Of a stretch of DNA of 64,000 bases, positions 45,558 to 57,388 are shown piece after piece. Made by a program: the position numbers and the translations under genes. Source of the DNA: Paramyrothecium sp. XJ0827 (Eukaryota > Ascomycota > Sordariomycetes > Hypocreales > Stachybotryaceae). The stretch's first letter is position 1, and each line of letters begins with the position of its first letter. The stretch spans positions 2,852,001 through 2,916,000 of the forward strand of contig JAJFPB010000003.1 of the NCBI GenBank assembly GCA_020881915.1, read 5' to 3'. Below the pieces are notes generated by a model. The model was not told the origin of the DNA. It worked only from the letters and a program-made list of their open reading frames with translations, and did no database searches.

Positions 45558-46057
45558 GTTGCCATAGCAGAGGCAAGGTCAAAAGGCTGCAAGCAAGAAG
45601 AGAAATGGTGGATGTGGAAGACGAAGAGGAAGACGAAGGCACTTATTCACACGACCTTGTGTGACGGCGGCCCAAATTATCAGGCCGGCCACCTCCGCCA
45701 GTTGCCTTGTGTTCCGCAGGGAAGGAAAAGTGGGGGCGGAGGCCTTGCACGCCGGGTACATTGCCCCACCACACGACGATCATCTAATCCGGGGTATCTT
45801 CAGTGAAGCGCCTCTGTTGACCAGACCAGCAATAAATGGACTTTTCAGCCGCTCGATGCTCGCATTCAAGTTGTTCTGCTACAACGTGCGGGGGCATTCG
45901 GTGAGCAACAAAAACTGACTAAGAAAACAAGACCGCAAAGATGTACAGAGTGACTGTCTTGTGTTTATCGCGTTAAAATAGAAGATAATAAGTTAAAAAT
46001 ACTGATAAAACGCTTTAATTATACTAACATTAAACTAGAAATTAATGAAGATCTAAC
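45558..46057. other. Intergenic
   Basis: No gene recognised; the second half is AT-rich. Confidence 0.4.
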
Positions 46058-46141
46058 TGAGATTGAGCTGAGATTGAACTGAGATTGAACTGAGATTGAA
46101 CTGAGATTGAACTGAGATTGAACTGAGATTGGACTGAGATT
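46058..46141. repeat. 12-bp tandem repeat (GAGATTGAACTG), about 7 copies
   Basis: Units differ only at one or two positions (GAGCTG, GGACTG at the edges). It lies just upstream of the FHA-kinase relic. Confidence 0.95.
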
Positions 46142-46149
46142 TTTCTTAT

Positions 46150-48176
46150 ATGAATGAAGGTGGGCGGTGGCTCCAACCCCCAACAAGCCCGTTGTGTGGT
46201 GTCGAACGTAGCCAGGCTCATGTTCTTCCCCAGCGCGTTTGCTCTCTTGCCCCCTCTTCCTCTTCCTCTTCTCCATGCCGTGTATTAACCTTCAACGTGG
46301 AATGCACAGACATTGCGCGTTTATATCCTTCTTCAGACCCGAGGAGGATAATAAAGACAGCGATCAAGGCGAACTCTCGTTACGTACCTGCCCGGCTCGA
46401 CCATACAGAACGTTACAAACGCGGTAAACGAGCGTCGACCGACCCACCAGAAGACGACGAGACTACTTCGGCCCTTGACTAGTACCTACCGTACATCAGG
46501 ATCCCGTTCGGTGACATCCCTAGAACCAACCGTGGACTCATCTTTGGTTCAAATCCAAATTGTGACGTTCTTCTTGACGACCAAGGCGTTTCAAACTGCC
46601 ACTTCAGTCTGACTTTTGACGATCACAATCGCCTCATTGTGAAGGACCTAGGCTCTCTGGTAGGAACTGAAGTCACTTACGACGGGGAAGGGGAAGGGAA
46701 GCGCCGGCACTTTCAATGGATCGTCGGCGGCGACAAGATTCTTCAGAAGAAGGGACGCATCAGAATCAATGTCCTCAGAACCGCCTCTTTTCAGATTGTT
46801 GTTCCACACCACGACATCACTTCCCTAGCTTATGTTACCATGGTCAATAAGTTCAAAAACGGCACGGCAAACGCTGCGAGTCTCCTCCACGATCTCGGTC
46901 TCACGAATCCAGAAACCTGACTGCCCACAGGGGCCCACACACCAGGCACTGGAGAAATCTTTCTGAGGAAGAAACTCGGCCAAGGATCCTTTGGCATTGT
47001 GACGTATTTATGGAACGTCAGTACGGGAAACGAACGTGTTGTCAAGGAGCCTACGCAAAGGGCTATTCGGGATGCCCGTGGGGATTTCAGTGCGTGGCAT
47101 CGAGAGGCTCGCATCATGGGTCAGATTTCACATGTTCGTATACCACCCAGCTGTTCATCGCCTCCCTTCTAACGATTCAGTAGCCCCACATTGTGAGACT
47201 TTTGGGGTCGTCCTTCACCCCATCCCCTCGACTGTTCCTGGAATATGTGCCATGTGGGTCCCTCGCCGACCACGAGGATATTTCCTATGATGAGACCTTG
47301 GGGGTCGTTCGTCAATGCTTGTCGGCTTTGGCCTACCTACATGGAGGCGATACTCCAATCGCACACCGAGACATCAAGCCCGACAACATTTTAGTTCAGT
47401 ACCGACGTGAAGGCGACATACGCGTCAAGTTGGGGGATTTCGGGTTGTCACGGGACAGCGCCGAGCTCTTGACCTTCTGCGGCACCCGGAAGTATCTCGC
47501 GCCGGAGATTTACTCGATTATAGGCTATACCGTGGCTGTCGATATCTGGTCTCTTGGAGTAGTTGCATGCGAGCTCCTTTGCGGCCTTCCGCGCTACCGA
47601 GATCATTATAGGGATAATGGCGTCCGGTGGTGTGAGGAAATCGTCACGAGGCTCCAAAGCAGCGCGCAAAACAATCCTAGCGACCTTGGGAAATTCCTCA
47701 TGCGCACCATGGTGATACTGACACCGGAGTTACGGTTCTCTGCCAGCGACTGCTACGATCGGGCGATGGAGCTGCCAGGTGCGAAGGACGGTAATTCAGC
47801 CACACCAACTCCAGTTTCATATCTCAATGATGAGCAGACGACTATCCGATATTCTGCTGAGGATGACGATGCAAACGACCCAACGATTATCGTCGTTCAG
47901 CCACGTCCTGCCTCGGGAGCGACATCCCTCGTCAGGTCTAGAGCTCTGGTCCCAGAAGGTGGCGAGTTGAAACATTACATGAGGTACTATTCGGAGGACC
48001 CGTTCAATTCCCTCTATGCCGGCTCCTCTTTAGCGGCACAGTTGGGTGGAGAGGCATCAAACACTTCGGGCGGTGAGCTATCGCGAGGCGACTTGGAAAA
48101 TGATGACTATGAGGAAATGGCACAGGCTGGGGCTCTGCTTCAAACTTTTGGCCACGCACGACCTAGAGCACAGTAG
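46150..48176 (+). pseudogene. FHA-domain serine/threonine kinase with two in-frame stops
   Basis: A single frame runs through the whole region apart from TAG at 46480-46482 and TGA at 46918-46920; a 50-bp intron (47134-47183) then rejoins it. Parts in order: an N-terminal stretch around ARLYPSSDP, an FHA domain (GLIFGSNPNCDVLLDD, then VSNCHFSLTF, with Ser in place of the usual GR-motif Arg), and a full kinase domain. The kinase has the Gly loop GQGSFGIV, VVKEP Lys, HRDIKPDN, DFGLS and LAPEI, so the catalytic half looks intact. Both stops can arise from one C-to-T change (CAG to TAG, CGA to TGA), as RIP produces. A weak 51-bp intron could hide the second stop. The family resembles Chk2/Rad53-like kinases in layout, but the role is unknown. 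Confidence 0.7.
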
Positions 48177-48320
48177 ACATTCTGCATTGCATGAGTGTCA
48201 GGAACTAAGCTATATAGATATAGGGAGATCCGGCCCTGTGACCCCGGGGTCTGCAAGTGGAGTGGCTGTGGGCACCATACCTTAGGTAGCTGTCTTCCTC
48301 CACCTTGGAAGCTATCTAGC

Positions 48321-48364
48321 AGGAAATCCACCGTGTTCTAAAAGGAAATCCACCGTGTTTTAAA
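48321..48364. repeat. Two tandem 21-bp units (AGGAAATCCACCGTGTT)
   Basis: A near-perfect doublet ~145 bp beyond the kinase stop codon. Confidence 0.85.
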
Positions 48365-48617
48365 AGGAGTTAAACAGTAATGTCGCCGTTTTGACCACTG
48401 AACAGACTGGTCATGATCCTAACCAGTGATCAAAATGGTGATGTTAGCGTTACGTCCCTGACGAGACGCCAGGAGTAGGCTCGTAGGTAGTAGCTACCTT
48501 ATGACTAGATGACGATAATGATCATTTAAGCGCCAGGTCCCTGTCCAACACTCAGAGTAATCCTGAGTCAATTCACACGCCAGTTTTCATCTACATATAT
48601 ACAAAACAGACATCATT

Positions 48618-50066
48618 TTACTGTTCCTTGCCGGCCGCCTTGGCTCTAAGAGCGCCCTTGGGCGTCTTCAACCCAAACATGACCGTGGCCAATACCACAG
48701 CGATACCCGCGGCTCCCATGTTGTAGGCAACCTCGCGCCCCGCCCACCAGTAGACGCTCGTGAACAGAACCGGGCCAAGGCCCCTTCCAAGCTGACCCCA
48801 ACTGCGCATGAGTCCGAGCTTCTCTCCCCGCTCGTTCTCGCTGGCCTCGAAGCTGCTGAGGGCGTTGAGGCCTGTCACCACGGTGGCTGAGGTGACCGCC
48901 AGGCAGGCCGCTGCGCCGTACAGACCGCCGACGCTGGTGACCCGGCCGAGGAGGAAGAACGAAGCGAGACAGGCGACGACACCGGTGCGGACGGACGTCA
49001 GCGGGGGTAAACGGCGCGTCACGCCACCCTGGAGGATGGAGGCCACCAGGCCGATGAAGCCAAGGAGCCTGCCGTTTCTGCCTGAGGTGAAGGAGAACAG
49101 CTCGTAAGTCATGAATGACAGGGAGCTCTCCATACCCGAGAAGAAGAGAAGAAAGACGAAATGCGTGGCGTTGAGCAGGAAGTGCGAGTTGGTCCTCTCC
49201 GCCTTTTTAACCGGCGCCTGGCCCTTCTTGTGGGTCTTCTGGCCAGTCAATGACGGCAGGGTTTCCGGCAGGCAAAAGTACAGGTACACCGTCTCGGTCA
49301 CAATAAGGAACAAGCTGAAGCCGGCAGCCGTGGCAAATGGGTTCGCGGCGACGGTGGGGATGGTGCTCAGCCAGGCGCCGAGTCCGGGGCCGAAGGTGAA
49401 TGCGATGGAAAAGCACGCGCCGATGATGGCCATGGTGGAGCCGCGGTTGTTCTCGTCGGAAATGTCTGTCGCCATGGCGGTGGCTAGCTGGACGTTGCCC
49501 TCGGACAGGCCGCCGACGACGCGGCTGGCGATGAAGGTGCGGAAGTCGACGGCGACGACCCACAGGAGGACGGACATGATGTTGCCGCACATGGAGGCGA
49601 GCAGCGCGGTGCGGCGGCCGTAGCGGTCGGAGAGGGTGCCGATCAATGGCGATGCGACAGCCTGCAGTAGACTAGTAGATGTGAGCTGAGGTGGTCACGG
49701 CGCAGCACTGCACTCTGAGCACTCACGAGAACAGGGAACCCATGGCCCCGCCCAGCAGGACAATGTCATATCGCGAGTCGATCGGACGGGAGAAGGCGGC
49801 CTTGTAGCGGTTGAGGCCGCTCATGACCTGCTGGAGGAGCGTTGGGGTGGCATCCTTTGCGATGGAGGGGGTTTCGTGGTCGCGGTAGAACTCGAGCAGC
49901 TTCGGGAAGAGCGGGAGGATGAAGGTGAAGGAGAGCTAGATCGCGGTCAGCGTGTGTTTGGGGTACCAGGGGCCAGAGAGCAAGAGATGCGCACTAGATC
50001 CAGCAGCAGAGAGATGGCGATCACGCGAAGCACCTTCCTGCGCGCCTCCGGAGTCATAGCCGCCAT
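48618..50066 (-). CDS. Major facilitator superfamily transporter
   Basis: The model is complement(join(48618..49671, 49727..49935, 49995..50066)), 444 residues, closing in frame. Motif A of the superfamily, GTLSDRYGRRTALL, lies between helices 2 and 3, after the intron at 49672-49726. About twelve hydrophobic segments can be counted, with a long loop containing LTGQKTHKKGQAPVKKAE in the middle. The order fits proton-coupled drug or small-solute exporters of the TetA/MFSD14-like branch. Substrate is not predictable. An alternative start 51 codons upstream (50219) is open but less likely, because it would precede a hydrophilic leader. Confidence 0.82.
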
Positions 50067-52729
50067 TGTGTCGCAATCGATGGATGGACCTCGGTTCGGG
50101 TTCAAAAACAGGCCACAGCAATCGCAGGAGAGAAAATATCGGTAGGACAAGAAAAGAAAAGGGGCAAGAAAGTCAGCGCAAGCAGACGGGGGCTGGAGAA
50201 AGGAAACAAAGATATACAAACAGGACGGGTGAAAACAGTCGCAACGTAGCTTCTAGCTTCGATGCACCTTTCCGGAACGGCGGTTCGGACGATTGTCGTC
50301 AGAGAAGGGGTGGGGGGGGGGGTGGTTCGTCCCCACCAAAGAAGACACGGACGCCAAAAAAGCTGAAGCCTTGGGCCGTGGCGTTGCGCTGTCAGCCGAA
50401 AGGACGAAGCATGGATGTTTCAGGCAATAAACTAAGGTGGGCTAGGCACGGTACCGGAGTCCAACCTGGTCTAGCTCCTGAGCCCAAGCCCGAGTCCAAG
50501 CCCCTGATGGCCACGGCCACGGCCCGGCCACAGCACAAGCTCCAGCTAAGCCCGCACTGGCGGCGAATGCACCCTCACCGTTTGGGTTGGGGAAACTAGC
50601 TCAAGGCAATAATAAGGAATACGCTGATCATCTGTCGGATGCTGAAGCTTCCGCAAACGGGCAGCATTTTGCGCCGTAGGATCCAATAATGCCCCGGTAG
50701 AATCGCCATAGCCTCTCTTTTTTCTTTTTCCCTTTTTTTTTTCTTTTCCCCCTTCTTTCTCTCCCTTGGCCTTCTTCCGCCTTCCTCCATCGCCCGCCAA
50801 CTTACGTCGCTGTCCTGACACAATGTGGAATCAACAGGGACTGGCGTGCACGGGCGCGCGAAGGTTCGATCGTCCACATGGCAGCCTCGAGCTCAGATGC
50901 TGCCCCGTGTTCTGGCGAGTCGGACAGTTAGCCTACTGCCCGGCGCCCGCCCCGGGCGCTGGCCGTATGACACGACATGGGCTCATGCCGCGGGACGGAT
51001 TGGAATCAGCGAGCCCTGCATTGGACAGATTTCCGAAGCCTTGGGAATCAATAGGCCAGCTTACGTGCGTGAACGAGCAGGCACTCCGTGACACGGCGAC
51101 CAATCAAGCCACCATCTCGGATGGTCCCGCGAACCCCGGTTCACGCGGTTCTCTCAACAGCGACATGGTTCCTGGTTCCCGGACCGCAAACCCATCTCGA
51201 GGTAAGCGAGAGCTGGGACGTCAAGATTCACTTTGGGTCATCCGAGATGCTGGTATTGTGGCTGGCTCCAAGGGGGACTTTGTGAGGCGCATGGGGTTCA
51301 CGTCTTCGCTTACGCCATGAAGGTGCTTACACGAGCTGCTAATGGCCGTTCGCCTATTGGACGATGGACTTTGTGTAGTTGCACCCCAACGGTTTTGCCG
51401 CCGTAAAAAAAATTTAAAAGATAAATCTTTCAAGGACAGATGCAGCCATGTCTTTGGCAGAGACAATGCTCTTGCACGTGCGGCGAGGCGGTGCAGTAAA
51501 CAGGTCAGTACGAGCATTTGTGATTGCGTACATCCGCTAGATGGGTTTAAAAGTGTCGGCCAGGGATGCGCCCGAGCTCGAACTCTCGTCTTCCTGGACC
51601 CTGTCGGCGACCATGCCTCACGAAAAGTTCTGGCGCTGCTCATTCTCGTGAGTGACTTGCGTGAGCCTTCAGAATTCCCCAGATAACTGAGCTTGTGAAG
51701 GGAAATGGCGTTGGGGATTGACTGATCATGTTGCGATACTCTTTGTGTCGCAAATGAGCGTGAAAGAACAAGAGTCCGGACACATGCTCCGAACCCTTTG
51801 CACAGCGCAGCAAGCTGCAATAAGGGCCTCGACCATAGATCAGCGTCTCCACGCAGGACTGCGGTGGGATCAGACGTCTAAAAAGCTGCAATTGTATCAT
51901 GCAAAGCGACATTTCCCCATGCTCAATTAGCCAGCACTGTACAATATAGCATCGGTTGACCGGGATCTCGTAGCCCATAGGTACCCATCTTGCCTACCAT
52001 TTGACGACAATCTCCTCTCCAGTCGCATTCGACAATCTTGATGGGGCAACCGGCAAAGCGAGTGGCTTGCTGATTGTGAAACAAGACTTGAAGAATGAGA
52101 TCTAACGCTCATACATTAATTTGGAACATGTTCACTCCTGGCTCAGGACGTAATCATCGCTCCGGGCAATTACATTCCCTCGGACGGTTTCCGGAGACGG
52201 GGTGGGGCCGGACCGCGCCCAACATGCGAGAGCCCTTCCTGATCAAAGAGAAGCTCACCGACAGGTTCCACAGCTCGACCTCTAAAGACGAATATTACAC
52301 TTATCCACTCCGCGACATAGGATCCGCAACTGCACTTTATCGTGAGGGCGCACGTCTATTCAAGGTAGCTCAACTAAACTTGTTCACATCCCTTGGCAAG
52401 TTAGGAGCAAGGAAAACAGGCAACGAAGCGTGCTGCAGACAGCGGATAGTAAATAAGTAACCCTCCGCTTGCAGAAAAATAACTCATTTCTAAGATTTAA
52501 ACAACGAAAATATAGGGAAAAGGGAAGAAAATACGAAGAAAATACGGAGAAGACGCGAAGAATAAGAGTAGAGATTTCGGATATTTTGGGGGGATTGAAA
52601 TTGGTAGTATAGGGTAGGCAATGGCCACATGACGTTGCCATTTTCCTGAGCAACACGTCAATGCAACAATCATGATCATATACAGGCAGCCGCCAACGAC
52701 CAAGGATATGATGCTGCATCGGTTGCGAA
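50067..52729. other. Gene-free stretch
   Basis: No supported gene. There is a G-run near 50310-50323 and a T/C-rich tract at 50715-50770. A frame near 52142-52380 is open but has no recognised family. Confidence 0.45.
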
Positions 52730-54140
52730 ATGCGCCCCACGGACATCCAAGCTTGGGTTGATCTGATATCAACACCCAAAACACCTGGAGCCCTCAAATC
52801 AAGGCATGCCCTTGGCGACACCGATAGCGATGGGCTGATCGCTGGTCGGGCTAGTCCTCCGAAGCGCCAGAGGTTGGACGAGCCCTCAGATATCTTCGAG
52901 GATCCGGATGCGACGCCACGTCGGTCGCAACAACTGGCAGAGGACAAGGAGGCCTCTGTCGTGGCTCTGCCCATCCGACCAACGACCCCCCCACCACAAT
53001 TGCAATCCTCTTCTCCACTGCTTAGACGCCGCTGCTCTTCCCCCTCGAAGCGCTTCAACAATACGCAAAGCCTCTTAGGCCTGTCCCGCCCTATCAGATT
53101 CAAAAAGGAGGCCTATATAGATGCTCTCCTCCCGGCGGATGCACAAGGCCTGTTCAACGCGCTCGTTACTATTGAGGCTAAAGTAGGCATCTTACCAAAG
53201 GCCCTCCAAGCATCAACAGAGTTCAGCATGACCGAGGTTCGACCTTTCATGTGGCAGACGCATGAAAGCCCTGCCGAGGATGTTCAGGCTATCAGAGATA
53301 ACCACCGTCTTGTCCTAGGCATCGTCCGCGACTCCAACGCCTCATCCAACATGCGCCGTTCGGAAGCTGCGTGGAACACGATTGTCCACTACCCCCTCCT
53401 ACGTCACTGTTTCACTTCGTACTCCTTCATCGAGGTTGAGCCCATCACTTCAGCGGCGATTGCGCAGGATTTCTGCCCCCTTCGCGCTGGCCCCTTTGAG
53501 GTCAACGCCTCGTCGTCCAGCGCCAGCAGCGCTTCCGGGACAAGTTCGAGGCGCACGGTCAACCAGTCGGCGCATAAGATGGTCGACTTCGCCATCGTGC
53601 TCCAGCCCGACCAGGAGCTCGAGGCCATGATCAGTAAAGTACTCGCTTTGGAACCTTTTGAGAGTGCCACGATCAACCAGACCGTTTACGAGCCGCTTCG
53701 TACGCGGCCGGCCCCGATTTTCATCGAGACGAAAACGCAGGCGGGCAGCATCGAGGCCGCCAATGCTCAACTCGGCGTCTGGCTGTCCGCCTGGCACGAG
53801 CGCGTGCGCACCATCATCGCGCTCGGCGGCGAAACGGAGCGCGTCATCACGGTCCCCGCACTGCAGGTGATAGGCGGAGTCTGGACCGTCCAATTCGTGG
53901 TGGACGCAGGGGACGAGATTGTAAGTTTTCAGCCCGACGGCAATCTGCGCGCACGTCTAACAGAAAACCGTGCAGCACATTCTTGACAGGAATTTGCGTA
54001 TTGGCGACACCAACTCGGTCCTTGGCCTATACCAGCTGCGGGCTGCGCTGCACGTCCTCGCTGGCTGGATGGACAAAGAATTTAAGCCATGGTTTGCCAG
54101 CCTTCTGAGCAGGGCGGTGGCTTCCATTGATGACCTATAA
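52730..54140 (+). CDS. PD-(D/E)XK nuclease-like domain protein
   Basis: The model is join(52730..53920, 53976..54140), 451 residues. The N-terminal third is disordered and Ser/Pro-rich (SSSPLLRRRCSSPSKR). The core has RSEAAWNTIVHYPLL, then KMVDFAIVL (catalytic-type Asp near residue 285) and PIFIETKTQ (Glu-x-Lys near residues 333-335), the three charged positions of the PD-(D/E)XK fold. QLGVWLSAWHERV and the final DRNLRIGDTNSVLGLYQLRAAL complete the domain. This is the layout of a fungal family present in many copies in accessory DNA, whose substrate and biological role are not known. The active-site residues appear intact. Confidence 0.78.
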
Positions 54141-54974
54141 TGAATAATGATATGGAGACGCTGGTGACTGCGCGGCTTGACTTCTGGTCGCTTTTTCCAG
54201 GGTGTCATTGCTGTTTGTCTCATTGCTGCTAGGTTGAGTATTACGATATAGGCAGTATGGATAACTTTCCTACCGCTTTCAATGGGCCAAAATGTTTGAG
54301 AACAAGTTTGAGAACAAGATTGAGAACCATGCATAGATACTACGTATCGTGCTTCTAATTTCCTTTCAATGATTCTCGAAAGCTCCTCATCAAATAATTT
54401 TATCAAGAGGAGTCAGATTTACGTGTATGAAACAAAAACATAGTTTAGGAAAAAGGATTCAATAAGAAAGTCTAACACCTAAAGCTCTAGAATTTTCTTT
54501 GAAAAAAGAATGAAGAAACAAAAAAATGAAAAAGGTAACAATATGCAATAGGCACTTATGACACTTAAGCTACGTATTCTAATAGGAACTTCAGAAGCTT
54601 ATTGTGATACGGCTGCAACTCCAAGGTCTTGTGGCTGCAGCTGCAGCTGTGGCGACGCGAGCAGCAAATACCAAAACCAACACTGAGTTTGGCAGCTACA
54701 GCCAACTGCACAAAGCTAAATCAAACGACAGGAGCAAATACCGCTCCAACATCACTATAAAATACTGCTCGCACCCTGCTTGGCGCTTTCGAAATATCTC
54801 TTCATCAACCACAACAACACCACCAAAACAGCTGCTCGCTTGCACAAAGCCGTCCTTCTCTACCTCCTTTGATTAGGAATAGAGCTGTGAGCTTCCACTT
54901 GTGCGGAAAGCTGGAGCAAAAGACGTGTTGCTTCCCCGGGCCTCCCACTCTCGGCGGGCTGCTCGCATTGGGGA
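54141..54974. other. No gene recognised
   Basis: AT-rich, with poly-A words between 54400 and 54560. A CTGCAGCTGCAGCTG patch lies at 54634-54648. Confidence 0.45.
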
Positions 54975-55245
54975 AATCAAGGCGAAGGACGGCTTGCCCT
55001 CAGCAGATCGTAACAACAAGGCTACTATACTGCTTACTGGATCGTTTCGCACAGCTAAGTCGTCTGCAAAGCATTTGACCCCGCTCGTGTTGGAATTACA
55101 ATACGTGAAATACCACGACGCGCTTCGAGCGCCCTGGACGCTGAGCCGAAGCCTGTTCTTGTCCATCTGTACATGCGGGTGGTATCACCGCGTTCTGACC
55201 TGGATTCCGACTGAGAGGCATTCAGCCTTATCCAGCAGATGGTAG
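54975..55245 (-). pseudogene. 28S rRNA 3'-end fragment (degenerate)
   Basis: The minus strand matches the 3' end of fungal 28S rRNA: GAAGCTACCATCTGCTGGAT, then CTGAATGCCTCTCAGTCGGA, AGAACGCGGTGAT, and CCTTGTTGTTACGATCTGCT. The blocks are in the right order but with many substitutions, including several transitions relative to the canonical sequence. Confidence 0.85.
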
Positions 55246-55256
55246 CTTCGCGGCAC

Positions 55257-55370
55257 TGACCTGGTGAGTTTCTACGTGTTGAGTCAAATCAAGCCGCAAG
55301 CTCCACGCAGCATCAAAACTGACGATATATTTGGTGGAGCCCTCAGGAACCAAAGCTTTTCACAAAGCCA
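55257..55370 (-). pseudogene. 18S rRNA internal fragment (degenerate)
   Basis: The minus strand contains GTGGAGCTTGCGGCTTGATT and TGACTCAACACGTAGAAACT, the conserved 18S segment before the 3' domain (canonically CCTGCGGCTTAATTTGACTC). On this strand it lies after the 18S 3'-end fragment, which is the wrong order. Confidence 0.75.
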
Positions 55371-55397
55371 CCCCATTCCGCGCCTCTTCCTCTACTC

Positions 55398-55725
55398 GGT
55401 GCTCACCAACAGAGACCTTGTTACGACTTTTACTTCCTCTACATGACCGAGTTTGGAGAACTTCTCGGCCCCGAGTGGTAGTTTCCCACCTCTCCGAGCC
55501 AGTCCGAACGCCTCACTGAGCCATTCAATCGGTAGTAGCGATAGGCGGTGTGTACAAAGGGCATCATCGCAAGCCGATGACTTGCGCTTACGACGCATTC
55601 CTCGTTGGAGAGCAATCATTGCATGCCCTCTCCCAGCACGACGGAGTTTCAAGCACACCCTGACCTGTTATTGCCTCAAACTTCCATCCGCTTGAGCCGA
55701 TAGTCCCTCTAAGAAGCCAGCCAGA
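55398..55725 (-). pseudogene. 18S rRNA 3'-end fragment (degenerate, internally deleted)
   Basis: Conserved 18S blocks are present: TTCTTAGAGGGACTATCGGC, AAGTTTGAGGCAATAACAGG, TTTGTACACACCGCCTATCG, GATTGAATGGCTCAGTGAGG and GAAGTAAAAGTCGTAACAAG. About 90 bases between AACAGGTC and GTCGTGCTGG are missing, and CCGCCCGTCG has become CCGCCTATCG. Confidence 0.9.
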
Positions 55726-55833
55726 GGCATTGCCTACCCTGGGCTCATCGAAGATGCGCAAGAGACTGAGCGTTGCTGGCGGTCCGTCGGACAAACGCCA
55801 GCAGACTCCCTCCTGCTCCCTCGAAGAAGCTTC

Positions 55834-55966
55834 GCACATTGCGCCCGCCAGAATACTTTGCGTTCAAAGATTCGATGATTCACTGAATTCTGCAATTCAC
55901 ATTACTTATCACATTTCGCTGCGTTCTTTATCAATGCCAGAACCAAGAGATCCGTTGTTGAAAGTT
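55834..55966 (-). pseudogene. 5.8S rRNA pseudogene with inverted 3' end
   Basis: The minus strand starts AACTTTCAACAACGGATCTC and runs through GAATCATCGAATCTTTGAAC with few transitions (GCATTGATAAAG in place of GCATCGATGAAG). After GAACGCA the canonical CACATTGCGCCCGCCAGTAT is replaced by its near inverse (AGTATTCTGGCGGGCGCAAT). It lies upstream of the 18S pieces on this strand, opposite to the native order. Confidence 0.9.
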
Positions 55967-56773
55967 TTTATTTATTTGTTTATGTGTCACTCGGAGGAGA
56001 AACCCACTAAAGACATACGAGTTTGGGGCCTCATCATGGCAAAAGGTGATCTGAAGGCCAGCACGAGCCGCAGCATAGTTTGCGACTTGCAGAATAATGT
56101 CGGTTCCCCAGAGAAGGAGAGCCTGGGCAAATTCCAGCTCAGAGTTGCTTCACTTTTCCCTTCATCAGGGCAGATGCTAACAGCTTTACAGATCTTCAGG
56201 ACTCGAAACGGCCTGCCGAATGACGTGCGCGCAAGGGCGTCCCCGATCGAAATACCCACTCAACGACACTTGGTTGTGCTGACGAAGTACGACCCACGTC
56301 CTCCTAGCCAGGGCTCTTCAGAGATCGATTTACAGTTACTGGACCCCAAAGGCTTGAGCCATCTGTTCCGACAGGAACTCTGTGGAGCCATTGAGATATC
56401 GATGCACCACCAAGGTCGAAGCGAACCTTGTGTCTGCAGCTGTGTCGATGCCAGCAGCAAAGCCAAATCGAACTACTCGAAGAACGGCAGCATAAGAATC
56501 TGCTCGTCCTCCTGCTGCCTGGTTTCAGTCGAAATCTCTGTTCGTCACCAACACCAACACCAACAACAGAAGGGACCTGCAACAGCCGATCCTCGAGACA
56601 TCTCTCATGAAGCCGGAATCGTCGAAGCCCACAGGTAAGGAATCTTGAGGATCACAAGCTTTCATACCATTTCCATATGCTGACCAAATCAGAAGATCAA
56701 GTCATGGCCAAGGGAGATCTCAAATATAGCTCGACCATCAGCAAGATCCAGCAGCCAAAGGAAAGGACCCTGA

Positions 56774-56952
56774 ATCCAGACATGACACACGGAGGCGACC
56801 CCAAATCCAGACATGACACACAGAGGCGGCCTCGAATCCAGACATGACATAGAGAGGCGGGGTCAAATCCAGACATGACACACAGATGCGGGGGCCAAAT
56901 CCAGACATGACACACATAGGCGGCCTCGAATCCAGACATGACACATAGAGGC
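56774..56952. repeat. ~31-bp minisatellite (AATCCAGACATGACACACAG)
   Basis: About six units of AATCCAGACATGACACACAG plus GGCGGCCTCG-type ends. The unit length varies between 30 and 32 bp. Confidence 0.92.
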
Positions 56953-57354
56953 AGGACCGGGTCACAAGTAAAATATGGCTTTTCGGAAGGCGGAAAACAC
57001 AAAACATGGTTAATAAGGGCGACCTTAAAAATAGCTCGAAAAGAGCAAGACTTGAAACATTAGAAATTCAACTACCTCTCCAGAGGAGAGGTAGTACTTG
57101 AGCGAGTTTTTAGATAGAGCGTTTCAGCTGAAAAGAAGCAAGACAGAATAAATAGACAGCATCATTATCAGACAGGGTCACAGGCAGCCAGCGAGGTCAT
57201 TATGGGGTATTGTGTGAATTGTGAGCTTTTGTAATATTTTCTGTACAAAGGAAACAGTTGGTGTGCCTTTACAGGCTGTAATCGTAACGGCGTCGGGAGC
57301 GAAGCAGCTCTGGAAGAGCATGCATCCTCACCGTTACTCATCCCTCATAACTAC

Positions 57355-57388
57355 AGCCCTCACTCGGATAGACGTGAGAGTGAGGGCT
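57355..57388. other. Perfect 10-bp inverted repeat downstream of the P450
   Basis: AGCCCTCACT and AGTGAGGGCT flank a 14-base spacer, about 95 bp beyond the P450 stop codon. It could form a hairpin in the 3' UTR; a role is not shown. Confidence 0.5.

Noticed and set aside
51540..51610. Possible tRNA on the minus strand (GAGTTCGAGCTC)
   Set aside because: The T-stem bases do not pair properly, and no matching acceptor or D arm is found upstream.
55730..56638. 302-residue + strand frame
   Set aside because: Its first part is antisense to the 5.8S pseudogene, and the rest shows no domain; the opening is by chance.
56697..57007. Minus-strand frames repeating CVMSGF
   Set aside because: They only reflect the 31-bp minisatellite, which is not a multiple of three and reads open in more than one frame.
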